Positions 1-9,205 of a stretch of DNA of 64,000 nucleotides are shown here, one piece after another. This DNA is from Halomicrobium salinisoli (GTDB taxonomy: Archaea; Halobacteriota; Halobacteria; Halobacteriales; Haloarculaceae), in contig NZ_CP084463.1 of the NCBI RefSeq assembly GCF_020405185.1, positions 124,001 to 188,000 on the forward strand, given 5' to 3'. The notes below the pieces were generated by a model, which saw nothing but the letters and a program-made list of their open reading frames with translations, did not search any database and was not told the DNA's origin. Numbering within the stretch: the first letter of the stretch is position 1; each line of letters begins with the position of its first letter. Position numbers and translations under genes: made by a program.

Positions 1-950
1 ACGGGAGCGGCGAGGACGCACTCGTGGCCGTCGACGACGTCTCTTTCACCATCGACCGGGGGTCGATCGTCGGCCTCCTCGGGCCCAACGGCGCGGGGAA
101 GACGACGACGATCAAGATGTTGCTCGGGCTTGTGATACCAACGGAGGGATCGGTCAGGATCGCCGGCGAATCGGCCCACGACGATTCGTTCGCCGTCTAC
201 GAGCACGTCGCCGCGCTGTTCGAGGGGGCCAGGAACCTCTACTGGCGACTGACCGCCCGCGAGAACGTCCGGCTGTTCGCGCACATGCACGCGACCCACG
301 TCACCGAGGACCGGATAGACGACATCCTCGAGACCGTCGGTCTGCGTGACCGCGACGACGTCCAGGTCCGGAATCTCTCGCGCGGTATGAAACAGAAGGC
401 GGCTATCGCCGCGGTCCTGGCCAAGGACACCCCCATCGTCTTCTTCGACGAACCGACGCTCGGGCTCGACCTGGAGACCAGCATGGCGTTCCGGGACGAA
501 CTGGAGCGTCTCGCCAGGGAACTCGACAAGACCCTCGTCGTCACCAGCCACGACATGGACGTCATCGAGGCGATCTGCGACCGGGCTATCGTCATGCAGG
601 ACGGCCAGGTGATCGCCGACGACGCCGTCGAGAACCTCCTCTCGGCCTTCGACGCGTCGGCGTATCGGGTCACCGTCGAGGACGTCTCCCCCGACCTGTT
701 CGAGGGCGACGCGCTGGCCGAGTTCGACGTGAAATCGACGGAGCGGTACGACGGCGCGAGGACGGCGACGCTGACGGTCCAACTCGAGCGGCCCGACCAG
801 CTGTACTGGCTGCTGGACGTCTTCCGGGAGCGAGGCGCCGTCGTCACCGCGTTAGAGCCGGTCCAGGTCGACCTGCGTGACGTCTTCCTCCGGCTGACCG
901 AGACTGTCCAGGCGACCGGGGGGCAACCCATGGAGGCGAGCCGGCAGTGA
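1..950 (+). CDS. ABC transporter ATP-binding protein (5' partial)
   Basis: ATPase subunit of an ABC-2 type exporter. The reading frame is open to the left edge before the first in-window GTG at 24 (it reads GSGEDAL just before it), so the true start is probably outside the window. Counting from the GTG, Walker A GPNGAGKTT is at residues 20-28, the signature NLSRGMKQ near 117-124, Walker B VFFDEPTLGLD near 138-148, and the H-loop VTSHD follows. The C-terminal 90 residues after the nucleotide-binding domain look like the accessory region of DrrA/CcmA-type ATPases. Its stop overlaps the start of the permease gene by 4 bases, so the two are translationally coupled. It converges on the TOMM genes at 1754-4952, which makes export of a modified peptide a reasonable but unproven role. 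Confidence 0.9.
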   Translation, partial: GSGEDALVAVDDVSFTIDRGSIVGLLGPNGAGKTTTIKMLLGLVIPTEGSVRIAGESAHDDSFAVYEHVAALFEGARNLYWRLTARENVRLFAHMHATHVTEDRIDDILETVGLRDRDDVQVRNLSRGMKQKAAIAAVLAKDTPIVFFDEPTLGLDLETSMAFRDELERLARELDKTLVVTSHDMDVIEAICDRAIVMQDGQVIADDAVENLLSAFDASAYRVTVEDVSPDLFEGDALAEFDVKSTERYDGARTATLTVQLERPDQLYWLLDVFRERGAVVTALEPVQVDLRDVFLRLTETVQATGGQPMEASRQ

Positions 951-1732
951 GTCCCGCCGTCGCCGACGAGGCCAGGCTGTTCCGAACCCTCGTCCGCAAG
1001 GAGCTGCTCATGGCCGTCCGGTACCCGCTGAACTTCGTCATCATGTTCGGCTGGACCCTCCTCCTGTTTCTGGGGCTCGTGTTCGGTGGCGAGTACGCCA
1101 GCGCGGACGCGATCATCGACTCCCTTGCCGGCGTCGTCGTGGGGTTTTTCCTGTACACGATGGCGATCCGTGCGTTCCAGTCGACGGTCACCACCATCTC
1201 GGCGGAGGCGAAGATCGGCACCCTCCAGCAGTTGTACATGACGCCGTTCGGTATGGTCAGAGTGCTTGCCTACACCGGCGTCGTCCACGTCCTGATCGCT
1301 TTCGGGTTCGGGTTCGTGCTGTTGCCGGTCATGCTGGTCGTCACTGGCCAGACCCTCTCGCTCACACTCGTCCCGGTGGTGACGGTCGCGGCGCTGGGGC
1401 TCGTCTCCATCGCGAGCGTCGGCTTCGCGTTGGGCGGGCTCGCCATTCTCTACAAGAACGTCTCTAACCTGACGTCGCTGCTGATGTTGCCCATGGCAGC
1501 CCTCATCGCCGTGCCCGCCGACCGGTACCCGCTCGTCGAGTTCCTCCCCCTGACGCTGTCGAGTCACCTCCTCCAGCGAGTGATGGTCGACGGGCTCACG
1601 ATGACGGAACTGCCAGTCGCGTCCCTGGGACTGCTGGTGGTCAAAGCGGTCGCGTACTTCGCCGTCGGGGCCTGGGTGCTGACGAAGTGTCAGCGACGGG
1701 CCCGTCGGCTCGGGACCCTTGGCGATTACTGA
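947..1732 (+). CDS. ABC-2 type transporter permease
   Basis: Membrane partner of the preceding ATPase, 261 residues, starting with GTG inside the ATPase stop region. It has about six hydrophobic segments: after KELLMAVRYPLNFVIMFG, then VVGFFLYTMAIRAF, VHVLIAFGFGFVLLPVML, VVTVAALGLVSIASVGFALGGLA, a central MLPMAALIAVPA stretch, and a last helix around VVKAVAYFAVGAWVL. This is the usual ABC2_membrane architecture of drug, antibiotic and polysaccharide exporters. The substrate cannot be read from sequence. Only 21 bases separate its stop from the convergent YcaO gene. Confidence 0.85.
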   Translation: MSPAVADEARLFRTLVRKELLMAVRYPLNFVIMFGWTLLLFLGLVFGGEYASADAIIDSLAGVVVGFFLYTMAIRAFQSTVTTISAEAKIGTLQQLYMTPFGMVRVLAYTGVVHVLIAFGFGFVLLPVMLVVTGQTLSLTLVPVVTVAALGLVSIASVGFALGGLAILYKNVSNLTSLLMLPMAALIAVPADRYPLVEFLPLTLSSHLLQRVMVDGLTMTELPVASLGLLVVKAVAYFAVGAWVLTKCQRRARRLGTLGDY

Positions 1733-1753
1733 CCTCGCCCCCGCGCTCGGGGC

Positions 1754-3007
1754 TCAGCCGAGCGGGTGGGGCCGTTTCACGACCCGCTCGCCGTCGAACG
1801 CCGGGTGTCGGCTCGGGTACAGCGACGGCGGCGCGAGCGGGACGAGTTCGGGCACGACCGCCCTGACGACGTGGAACCCGACCTGGCGGACGTCTGGCGT
1901 CGTCACGTCGACGGCGACGACCCGGAAGTCGCCGTCACGGAACCGGTCGAGGAGCCGGGAGACCGCCGGCGTCTCCGGGTCGGCCGTTCCGGGCGGGTCC
2001 GGCCGGACCGTCTCCAGGTCGTCGGTGAAAAGCGACGCGTCCCCGCCCCGCTCCGGCAGCGAGTGATACAGCGCCCCGCCCATGAGCGAGAACAGCCCGT
2101 CGGGGTCGAACTCCCGGCGGTGGTCGCCGTCGGCTATCTTCCGGCGGAGCGAGAACCAGAGCTGTGGCACCTCGCGGAGCGCGTCGTGACAGGCCTCCTC
2201 GACGTCGAGCGACGCCGCCAGCCCGAACACGAACGCCGGCGTCCCCCCGTCGGTCCGCGTGAGGACGGCGCCGACGGTGGGAACGCCCAGGTCGTTCGGG
2301 AACGAGACCAACTGGACGTCGTACGCGTCGGTTTCGAACTCCCGTTTCGCGGCGGCCACCGCCGGGAGGTTCGACAGGTCGATCTGTTCGGGCGCCGTCC
2401 GCGTGAACCAGGCCCGGAGCACGACGTGGCGCTCGACGAGCTCGTAGACGGCGTTTCGAACTGCCTGGCGAAGCGTCGACCCGCAGGCCATCCCGTTCGA
2501 GGAGCGGAAATATCGCAGGTCGTCGTCGCTGCGGTCCGGCTCGTACACCATGTCGACGGGCAGGCGGACTGGCTCGTCGTCGAGGAGCTCTCGCCCCCGA
2601 ACCCACCGGATCGGCTCGGACTCCTCGGGGGCGTCGTAGGGCGACCGAGCCAGCGCCGACCGGTCGTAGATGTCGAAGTACGCGAACCCGACCGTCCGCT
2701 CGTAGCGGTCGGCGGCCCCCGGGAACGACAGCGGCTCGCTCGGCTCGGCGGGGCTTGCGTGGGCCAGGCAGTGCCGCTCCGCGGTCTCCCCGACCGCCGC
2801 CATGAGGCTGTCGCGCCGGTCGCGCTTGTTGCCGACGCCCGTGTAGGCTCTCTCGCCCCCGTACCGGGTCGAGAGAAAGACGACGGGGAAGGTCCCTCGG
2901 GGGAGATGATTGTTCTCGACGGCTTCGACGATTCCCGTCTTCTCGCCGACGAGCCCGCGGACGGCCGGGTCGGCGATGTCGCCGTCCCTGTCCACCGAGG
3001 GGTCCAT
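1754..3007 (-). CDS. YcaO-domain cyclodehydratase (TOMM D protein)
   Basis: 417-residue YcaO ATPase. YcaO enzymes use ATP to activate peptide backbone amides, forming azolines (with an E1-like partner) or thioamides. Visible family features are the GVGNKRDRR...GETAERHC region (residues 57-80), the SSNGMACGSTLRQAVRNA helix with ELVERHV (the ExxER-type ATP-binding segment), and VFGLAASLDVEEAC. The C-terminus is RPHPLG, short of the full PxPxP tail seen in many azoline-forming YcaOs, so activity may differ. It begins immediately next to the stop of the E1-like gene (3008) and is the last of three genes running sagB-like, E1-like, ycaO, the standard dehydrogenase/C/D set of thiazole/oxazole-modified microcins. 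No precursor peptide is evident nearby. Confidence 0.88.
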   Translation of the reverse strand: MDPSVDRDGDIADPAVRGLVGEKTGIVEAVENNHLPRGTFPVVFLSTRYGGERAYTGVGNKRDRRDSLMAAVGETAERHCLAHASPAEPSEPLSFPGAADRYERTVGFAYFDIYDRSALARSPYDAPEESEPIRWVRGRELLDDEPVRLPVDMVYEPDRSDDDLRYFRSSNGMACGSTLRQAVRNAVYELVERHVVLRAWFTRTAPEQIDLSNLPAVAAAKREFETDAYDVQLVSFPNDLGVPTVGAVLTRTDGGTPAFVFGLAASLDVEEACHDALREVPQLWFSLRRKIADGDHRREFDPDGLFSLMGGALYHSLPERGGDASLFTDDLETVRPDPPGTADPETPAVSRLLDRFRDGDFRVVAVDVTTPDVRQVGFHVVRAVVPELVPLAPPSLYPSRHPAFDGERVVKRPHPLG

Positions 3008-4057
3008 CTAGGGCCCCTCCCCGGGCCGGTCCGGCCGGGTCGTGTCCGCGAACCGGTCCCAGTCGAGGCGTTCGGACCGCTCTGCGTGACACGTCGCGCA
3101 GTTGGGCACCCTGAGGACGGGGTTGGGTTCGAAGGCGAAATCCAGAAAGTCGACGGTCGCGACCTTGTTCGCGAGCACCGGTGGCTCGCCGGCGAGGACC
3201 CGTAGCATCTCCACCGTCGTGAGCCCGGCGACGGTCTGGGCGAACGGCGAGGCGACGCTTCCCTCCCGTCGCTCGGCCAGGCCCGCCTTGAACCCCTCGT
3301 AGACCGCCCGGTCGGCGCTGTGGACGCGGGCCACGCGCTCGTCGTAACAGTCCAGACAGGCCGTCTCGCCCGGGACGACGGTCGGACCGACGACGCCGTC
3401 GTAGCCGACGACCTGGCTGAACACCACGGTCGCGTCGCGGTCGTGGGCCCGCTCGTTGAGTCCCAGAAGCGCCGCCGCGTCGCCGGCGTCGGTACAGGCG
3501 ACCGCGGCGTCGACGCCGTCCAGCGCCCGCTCGGGATCGGCCACGCGCTCGACGCGGTCGCCGTCCGGGAACTCTACCGCGTCGCCGTCGCCCAGGTCGC
3601 TGACGGCCAGCCGACCGATACCGGCCGATACGAGGTTCCGGGCCACGTACTCGCCGGTCTCGCCGTCGGCCACCACGGCCGCCTCGGCCGCCGCCAGGCG
3701 GTCGCGGAACTCGCCGGGCGAAAGCCGGTCGCGAACGACGTTCAGTCCCCGCTGGGCGTCGCGAGTCCGGCCGGCGTCGACAAGGAGGTTCTCGCCGTCG
3801 AGTTTCGCGAGCAGGCCGACGACGGCGGTCTGGTGGTCCTCGAAGTCCGACAGCAGCGCCTCGACCGAGCGGCTGCCGTCGAGCGCCGCGACGAGGTCGG
3901 CCAGTATCCCGTCTTCGTCGTCGTCGGTGACCGTTATCTGTGGCCCCGTCCAGGGCCCGGCGCGGAAGTGGACCTCGTCGGGCCCGAGCACGACCGGCGT
4001 GACGACCGACGAGACGGCGGGGTACTCGATCCCCAGTCGGGCCAGTCGCTCACGCAT
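3008..4057 (-). CDS. E1-like TOMM leader-binding (ocin-ThiF) protein
   Basis: 349 residues from the ATG at 4057. A longer open frame reaches 4192, but its extra 45 residues read through the upstream gene in the wrong frame and have no acidic bias. An N-terminal winged-helix-like part (MRERLARLGIEYPAVSSV...) precedes a degenerate ThiF/E1 Rossmann region (ISRLAVSDLGDGD-like segment, DAAVACTDAGD, VVFSQVVGYDGVVGPTV). Two Cys pairs, CLDC near residue 250 and CATC near residue 320, would form the structural zinc site typical of TOMM C proteins. In the family this protein binds the precursor leader and activates YcaO. Its start overlaps the 3' end of the dehydrogenase gene by 8 bases, so the set is a tight operon. 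Confidence 0.82.
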   Translation of the reverse strand: MRERLARLGIEYPAVSSVVTPVVLGPDEVHFRAGPWTGPQITVTDDDEDGILADLVAALDGSRSVEALLSDFEDHQTAVVGLLAKLDGENLLVDAGRTRDAQRGLNVVRDRLSPGEFRDRLAAAEAAVVADGETGEYVARNLVSAGIGRLAVSDLGDGDAVEFPDGDRVERVADPERALDGVDAAVACTDAGDAAALLGLNERAHDRDATVVFSQVVGYDGVVGPTVVPGETACLDCYDERVARVHSADRAVYEGFKAGLAERREGSVASPFAQTVAGLTTVEMLRVLAGEPPVLANKVATVDFLDFAFEPNPVLRVPNCATCHAERSERLDWDRFADTTRPDRPGEGP

Positions 4058-4952
4058 CGGTCCCACCTCCGGGAGCACGGTCGCCGTTGGCCCCGGCCAA
4101 CAGCACGGCGTAGACGACACCGGCGTCGACGCCGTCCAGCCCCAGCAGGTCGTTCGCCCGGTCGTCGTAGAAATCACCGAACGGCGTCGCACCCAGGCCT
4201 AGCGCCGTCGCGACGAGCTGGAGGTTCTGGGCGCCGTGACCCGCCTCGAACAGGGCGTACCGGTACCCGCGGGCGCCGTACTTCGCGCGGACCCGCGCCC
4301 CCACGTTCGACGCGAGGACGGCGGCGTCGGCCGACTCGACCCGGGCGTCGCCCCGGAACGCGTCGTCGAACCGCGAGGGGTCCTCGAACCGCGCCAGGAC
4401 GCGGAGCAGGTGCCTCTCGGGCGCGTAGTAATACGCGCCCGGGTCGAGCCCCGGCACGGACCGCACGAGCACGTACCACTCGATTGGGTACAGCCTCCCC
4501 GCCGAGGGGTAGGATCGCCGGGACAGCGCCCCGTCCGCGGGGCGATCCGGCGCCGTCGCATCGCGTCGCTCGCCCGCCCCGACCGCCGTGTCGAGCAACT
4601 GACCGAGGCGCTCGCTGGTCACCGGCGTCGTCGCGCGCTCGAGGTCGCTGGTCCGCCGGTCGAGTACCGACGCGAGCGACGCCTCGGGCGGCTCGCCCGA
4701 CGGGAGGTCGACGGCCTCGTGGAACGGGTACCCCAGCTGGCGCCCTTCCACGGCGCCCGATCCCGCGTCGGCGAGAAACTGACCGATCGATCGCTCTTGG
4801 TCGCCGGCGGTCGCGGGCGTGAGCTTGCTGTTCTCGTGGAATCTGGCGTCGAGCGGCGCTCGCCCCCAGTCGGCGTTCCCGTAGGACGCCGCCGCCGGCT
4901 CCGTCATCGACTGGCGCTGTATCCGCAGCGTCTGGTCCAGGTCATCGACCAT
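4050..4952 (-). CDS. SagB-type FMN dehydrogenase (TOMM B protein)
   Basis: 300-residue nitroreductase-fold protein of the SagB/ThcOx family, which oxidises azolines to azoles with FMN. The signature SRRSYPSAGRLYP lies at residues 144-156 and is followed by IEWYVLVRSVPGLDPGAYYY. A second conserved block, RYALFEAGHGAQNLQLVATA, and a C-terminal PFGDFYDD segment complete the fold. It is the first gene of the TOMM operon. The upstream minus-strand sequence has an AT-rich stretch about 25 bases before the start (plus-strand gttaaaatca near 4976) that could be a promoter. I see no leader-like peptide gene in the 76 bases between it and the glycosidase gene. Confidence 0.85.
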   Translation of the reverse strand: MVDDLDQTLRIQRQSMTEPAAASYGNADWGRAPLDARFHENSKLTPATAGDQERSIGQFLADAGSGAVEGRQLGYPFHEAVDLPSGEPPEASLASVLDRRTSDLERATTPVTSERLGQLLDTAVGAGERRDATAPDRPADGALSRRSYPSAGRLYPIEWYVLVRSVPGLDPGAYYYAPERHLLRVLARFEDPSRFDDAFRGDARVESADAAVLASNVGARVRAKYGARGYRYALFEAGHGAQNLQLVATALGLGATPFGDFYDDRANDLLGLDGVDAGVVYAVLLAGANGDRAPGGGTDA

Positions 4953-5028
4953 GCGACGTGATCACGAGTCGGACTGTTAAAATCATCCACAGGTTCGGCC
5001 GTAAGGAAACGGCGAGCCCTTGCGGCGC

Positions 5029-7245
5029 TCACTCGTCGACGACCGTGATCGTTCGCCCGAACTCGCCGACGGAGACGTCGTACCGTCCCGGCTCGAGGAC
5101 GTAGCCGTCCCCGGGACGGTAATAGCCCAGGCGCTCGGCGGGCACGTCGACGGTGACCGTCCGGCGCTCTCCCGGGTCCAGGTCGACCCGCTCGTAGCCG
5201 ACGAGCTCTTCGACCGGTCTGACCCGTCGGGACACCCGCTGGGAGCCGTACACCTGCACCACGTCCGTCCCCGCGCGGTCGCTGGCGTTCGAGACCGTCA
5301 CGTCGAACCGGAACGTCGTCGACGCGGTGCCCTCGGTCGGCGTCACGCCCAGGTCCTCGTAGTCGAAGCTGGCGTAGCTCAGCCCGTAGCCGAACGGATA
5401 CAGCGGGTCGTAGGAATCGAGGTGGGCCTGCTCGATGGGGCGGCCCTGTCGCCGGACCTCGCGGTGCTGGGGCAGGTGCCCGGCCGACCGGGGGACCGAG
5501 ACCGGGAGCCGACCGCCCGGGTCGGCGTCGCCGTACAGCACGTCGGCGACCGCGTCGCCCCCCGCCGTCCCCGGGTAGTACGCCAGCACGAGCGCGTCGG
5601 CGACATCGGCCACGCCCTCGACGGCGAGTGGCCGGCCCGACACCAGGACGACGACGGTCGGCGTCCCGGTCTCGGCCAGGGCCTCGACGAACTCGCGCTG
5701 GGGCGTCGACAGCTCCAGCGACGCCCGGTGGGGCCACTCCTCAGGCGCCCGCGCCCCGGTGCAAAACTCGTGGTAGTACCACTGCTCGCCGACGACGGCG
5801 ACGGCGACGTCCGCGTCGGCGGCGGCCGCGACGGCGGCGTCGACGTCTCGTTTTTCGTTGGGTTCCACGCCGCTCTCGAAGGTGACCTCGCCCGCCGACC
5901 GCGCCTCGATGCCGGCGCGGACGCTGCGCCCGGCCGCCCAGTCGGGGAACTCGCTGGTGTCGTACAGGCTGTACCCGCCGAACAGGTCCCCGAGGAAGTC
6001 GGCGAAGACCCCCGTCACCAGCACGTCGGCGTCGTCGGAAAGCGGGAGGGTCTCGTCGTTTTCCAGCAGCGTCAGCGACTCCCGGACCACCTCCCGGGCG
6101 GTCTCGACGTGTTCGTCGCGGGCCAGCGCCTCCCGGGCGCCGTCCGGGTCCACGTACGGGTCGTCGAAGAGGCCGACTTCGAACTTCGCCCGGAGGACCC
6201 GTTCGACGGCGTCGTCGAGCGTCGACTCGGGTAGGTCGCCGGACTCGACGAGGTCGATCAGTCGGTCGATATCGCCCGGTTCGTACTTGTGACAGACGTC
6301 GACGCCGGCCGTCCGCGTCCGTCGGAGCCCGTCCGCCCGGTCGGTGGCGACTCGCTGCTCGTCGACCAGCATGTTCGTGGCGTCCCAGTCGGCGACCGTG
6401 TGCCCCTCGAAGCCCAACTCCTCGCGCAACATGTCGCGCAGGTACCGCTCGGAGGCGTGGGCCGGCTCGCCGTTGATGGAGCTATACGAGGGCATGACGG
6501 AGCGGACGCCGGCCTCGATGGCCGCCTCGAACGGCGGGACGTGGACGTTCCGGAGCGTGTACTCGGAGACGTCGACGGGCGCCGCGTCCTCGCCCCGCTC
6601 GGGCTCGGAGTACGCCGGGAAGTGCTTGGCGGTCGCGATCACCCCCTCGCCGCCCCGGGACTCGTGCTGGTAGCCCCGAACTCTCGCGGCGGCGATGTCG
6701 GCCACGAGACGAGGGCTCTCGCCGTAACACTCCATGGCGCGGCCCCAGCGGGGGTCCCGGACGACGTCACAGGTCGGCGCGTACGTCTGGGTCGCCCCGG
6801 TCGCACGGACCGCCGTCGCCGTCAGGGCCGCTGCCCGCTCGGCCAGGTCCGGGTCCCAGGTCGCGCCCACCCCCAGCCCGCTGGGAAACACCGTCGCGCC
6901 CGTCACCGTCGCGAACCCGCGTGTCGCGTCGACGCTGAACAGCAGCGGGATCCCGAGGCGCGTCTCTTCGACGGCGATCCGCTGGAGTTCGTTGACGGAT
7001 TCGGGTATCTCGCTCGGTTCGGTCAGGACGGCCCCGAGCCACCCGAACGGCGCCACGCAACCGACGTCGCGCTCGCGGATCGCCTCGTGGACGTCTTCGA
7101 GGTCGTGTTCCGTCTCGGGCCGTCCGGCGATCATCCCGGTGATCTGCCCGACCTTCTCTTCGAGAGTCATCCGCTCGCGCAGGTCGGTAACGCGCTCGGA
7201 CACCGGCCGGTCCGGGTCCTCGTACGGCCGCGGGGAGTCGTCCAT
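5029..7245 (-). CDS. glycoside hydrolase family 3 (beta-glucosidase-like)
   Basis: 738-residue GH3 enzyme with the three usual domains. The N-terminal TIM barrel includes DATRGFATVTGATVFPSG, YAPTCDVVRDPRWGRAMECY and ATAKHFPAY (KHF motif). The catalytic nucleophile Asp is in the TVADWDATN context. Then come a (alpha/beta)6 sandwich (SLTLLENDETLPL, then VLVTGVFAD, and VVLVSGRPLAVE) and a C-terminal fibronectin-III-like domain (FDVTVSNASDRAGTDVVQVY). No signal peptide is seen, so it is probably cytoplasmic and hydrolyses imported oligosaccharides. The minus-strand promoter shows a T-rich TATA-like stretch (plus-strand ttaaaaaaga near 7270) about 25 bases upstream of the ATG. Confidence 0.93.
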   Translation of the reverse strand: MDDSPRPYEDPDRPVSERVTDLRERMTLEEKVGQITGMIAGRPETEHDLEDVHEAIRERDVGCVAPFGWLGAVLTEPSEIPESVNELQRIAVEETRLGIPLLFSVDATRGFATVTGATVFPSGLGVGATWDPDLAERAAALTATAVRATGATQTYAPTCDVVRDPRWGRAMECYGESPRLVADIAAARVRGYQHESRGGEGVIATAKHFPAYSEPERGEDAAPVDVSEYTLRNVHVPPFEAAIEAGVRSVMPSYSSINGEPAHASERYLRDMLREELGFEGHTVADWDATNMLVDEQRVATDRADGLRRTRTAGVDVCHKYEPGDIDRLIDLVESGDLPESTLDDAVERVLRAKFEVGLFDDPYVDPDGAREALARDEHVETAREVVRESLTLLENDETLPLSDDADVLVTGVFADFLGDLFGGYSLYDTSEFPDWAAGRSVRAGIEARSAGEVTFESGVEPNEKRDVDAAVAAAADADVAVAVVGEQWYYHEFCTGARAPEEWPHRASLELSTPQREFVEALAETGTPTVVVLVSGRPLAVEGVADVADALVLAYYPGTAGGDAVADVLYGDADPGGRLPVSVPRSAGHLPQHREVRRQGRPIEQAHLDSYDPLYPFGYGLSYASFDYEDLGVTPTEGTASTTFRFDVTVSNASDRAGTDVVQVYGSQRVSRRVRPVEELVGYERVDLDPGERRTVTVDVPAERLGYYRPGDGYVLEPGRYDVSVGEFGRTITVVDE

Positions 7246-7386
7246 AGATGCTTTCAGATCTCAACGAGATTAAAAAAGAGTTGGGGGCAGAGAACCGGTG
7301 ACGCCGTCGCGCCCGCCTCGCCCGACGGCGGGCCGACCCCGGATCGATCCCGCAGGGGCTTTGGGTGCCCGCGGCGACGCTCACCC

Positions 7387-8388
7387 ATGGATCCGACGCT
7401 CGCAGGCGACGTGGTCAGGGCCGGCAGCCGGGCCCGCGAGCGGTTCTACGACTCGCGGGGCTACGGTCGTCCGGTCGGCGGCGACCTAGAGCTCGCGCCG
7501 GTCGAGGCCGCGCACCTGCTGTATCGAGGCGACCTCGATTCGGTCGACGGGATGGACTTCCGGGCCTTCCTCGCCTCGGCGGCCGTCCCCGAGGTCGCCT
7601 TCTTCGTCTACAAGGACCTGCGCGACCGGGGATTCTACCTCTCGCCCGCGCGCGAGGGCTGGGTCGACGACCCCGCGGGCGCCGACTTCGTGGTCTACCC
7701 CCGGGGGAAGGGTCCCTGGGACGACGCCGTCGCCCACCGCGTGCGCGTCGCCGGCGAGCGCGAGACGGTCCCGGCGACCGCGCTGGGCGCGTCCGTCCTC
7801 GCCGTCGTCGACGAGGAGTCGGAGATTACCTACCTCGAGACCGACCGACCCGACGTCGACGGCACCAGCGACGCCGACGTCCCGCCCGCGGAGGGCGACC
7901 TGCTGGCAGAGCGGGTGGTGTGCTGGGACCCGCCCGCCGACCTCTACGAGCGGGCCTTCTACGGCCAGCGCCTCGGCGACGACGAGGCGGTCCAGCTCTC
8001 CCTCGTCGAGGCGGCCTACCTCGCCCAGCGGGGGTCCCTCTCGGTCGACGGCGGCGAGGCGGCGCTGCTGGAGCGGGGCCGCGAGGTCGAGGGCGACCGA
8101 TTCGACCGGCGGCTGGCCGTCTACGCCCACCTGCGCGAGCGCGGCGTCGTCCCCAAGACGGGATTCAAGTTCGGCGCCGACTTCCGGACCTACGCCGACG
8201 TCGACGGCGTCGACGACCTGGGCCACTCCGAACTGCTGGTCCGCGTCCTCGCGGCCGACCACGAGTTCGCGCCGCGGGACCTGGCGCTGGACGTCCGCCT
8301 CGCCCACGGCGTCCGGAAGACGATGACCTTCGCGCTGGTCGGCGACGACGGCATCGACTGGGTGTCGGTCGAGCGGCTGACGCCCTGA
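7387..8388 (+). CDS. endA: tRNA-splicing endonuclease
   Basis: 333-residue EndA of the duplicated (alpha2-type) form common in Euryarchaeota. It cleaves bulge-helix-bulge (BHB) RNA in tRNA introns and in pre-rRNA. The C-terminal unit has the catalytic triad: Tyr in DFRTYADV, His in LGHSELLV and Lys in GVRKTMTF. The N-terminal unit has a parallel arrangement (FFVYKDLRDRGFYL) but without the full triad, as expected for the structural repeat. The ATG at 7387 is chosen because it is preceded by a weak TATA-like ctttgg about 30 bases upstream and begins the acidic protein. The pre-16S stem in this same window (21439-23117) contains a textbook BHB substrate for this enzyme. Confidence 0.93.
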   Translation: MDPTLAGDVVRAGSRARERFYDSRGYGRPVGGDLELAPVEAAHLLYRGDLDSVDGMDFRAFLASAAVPEVAFFVYKDLRDRGFYLSPAREGWVDDPAGADFVVYPRGKGPWDDAVAHRVRVAGERETVPATALGASVLAVVDEESEITYLETDRPDVDGTSDADVPPAEGDLLAERVVCWDPPADLYERAFYGQRLGDDEAVQLSLVEAAYLAQRGSLSVDGGEAALLERGREVEGDRFDRRLAVYAHLRERGVVPKTGFKFGADFRTYADVDGVDDLGHSELLVRVLAADHEFAPRDLALDVRLAHGVRKTMTFALVGDDGIDWVSVERLTP

Positions 8389-8395
8389 CCGGTCG

Positions 8396-9064
8396 CTACG
8401 CGTCCGCCGCCTTCTCCGCCACCGCCCGGTAGGTCGTCCCGGCCGTGTACGTCGCCTCGACCTCGACCGTCTCGAACGTCGCCCGCAGCGCCGCCCGCAC
8501 GTCCTCGTCGGGGTTCCAGTTGCCGTACCACTGCAGGAAGGCGACCACGAGCGGGTTGACGATCCGGAGGGGCCCCGACTGGATCCGCTGCAGGTCGAAG
8601 ACGACCAGTCGGCCGCCCGGGACGAGCGCCTCGCGGACGCACCGCAGGGCCGCCTCGGCGTCGGGCGTGACGCTCAGCGACAGCGAGGCGAGCGCGGCGT
8701 CGAAACTGGCGGGTTCGAAGGCCGTCCGGGTCGCGTCGCCCCGGATCACGTCGACGTTGTCGAATCCGTTCTCGCGGGCGCGTTCCCGTGCGCGCTCGAC
8801 CATCGCGTGGCTGTAGTCGACGGCGACGATTCGACCCTCGGGGCCGACCAGGTCGTGCAACCGCTCGAAGTTCGTGCCCGGCCCGCACCCGACCTCCAGC
8901 ACCGCGTCGCCCGGACCGACGCCGAGGCGCTCGACGGCCGCGTCCAGCATCGGCGCGAAGTCCCGCTCGCTCCTGCCGTAGCCGTCGCTCCGGCGGTTCC
9001 ACACCCGTTCGCTGCGCTCGAGGTGAGCCCTGTGCTCCGGATCGATCGACCGGCGCTCGCCCAT
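8396..9064 (-). CDS. class I SAM-dependent methyltransferase
   Basis: 222-residue Rossmann-fold methyltransferase. Motif I, AVLEVGCGPGTNF, lies near residues 54-66. It is followed by IVAVDYSHAMVERARERA (motif II), VIRGDATRTAF and ALASLSLSVTPDAEAAL (motif IV), and LVVFDL (motif V). The fold resembles UbiE/MenG-type or phospholipid methyltransferases, but the substrate is not determined. It converges with endA and is divergent from trpS. It was probably transcribed alone. Confidence 0.85.
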   Translation of the reverse strand: MGERRSIDPEHRAHLERSERVWNRRSDGYGRSERDFAPMLDAAVERLGVGPGDAVLEVGCGPGTNFERLHDLVGPEGRIVAVDYSHAMVERARERARENGFDNVDVIRGDATRTAFEPASFDAALASLSLSVTPDAEAALRCVREALVPGGRLVVFDLQRIQSGPLRIVNPLVVAFLQWYGNWNPDEDVRAALRATFETVEVEATYTAGTTYRAVAEKAADA

Positions 9065-9205
9065 GGGCGCTGGTCCGTTCCGCCGTCGAAGGACGATTGT
9101 CGCGATAGGCTTCGCCGGTTTATACCGTTACGCTCCGACCGGTCCTGCGAGAGGTGCGCAAAGCGAACGCTTTTTGCGCGCGTCGGCGCGAGTATCCAGC
9201 AATCA

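Noticed and set aside
239..1567. Long minus-strand open frame opposite the ABC genes
   Set aside because: Basic and Arg/His-rich product, third-position pattern of the plus strand explains the openness, and no known motif.
4051..4192. Longer start for the E1-like TOMM gene (to 4192)
   Set aside because: The added residues are read through the dehydrogenase gene out of frame and are Thr/Trp/Cys-rich; the ATG at 4057 fits the operon overlap.
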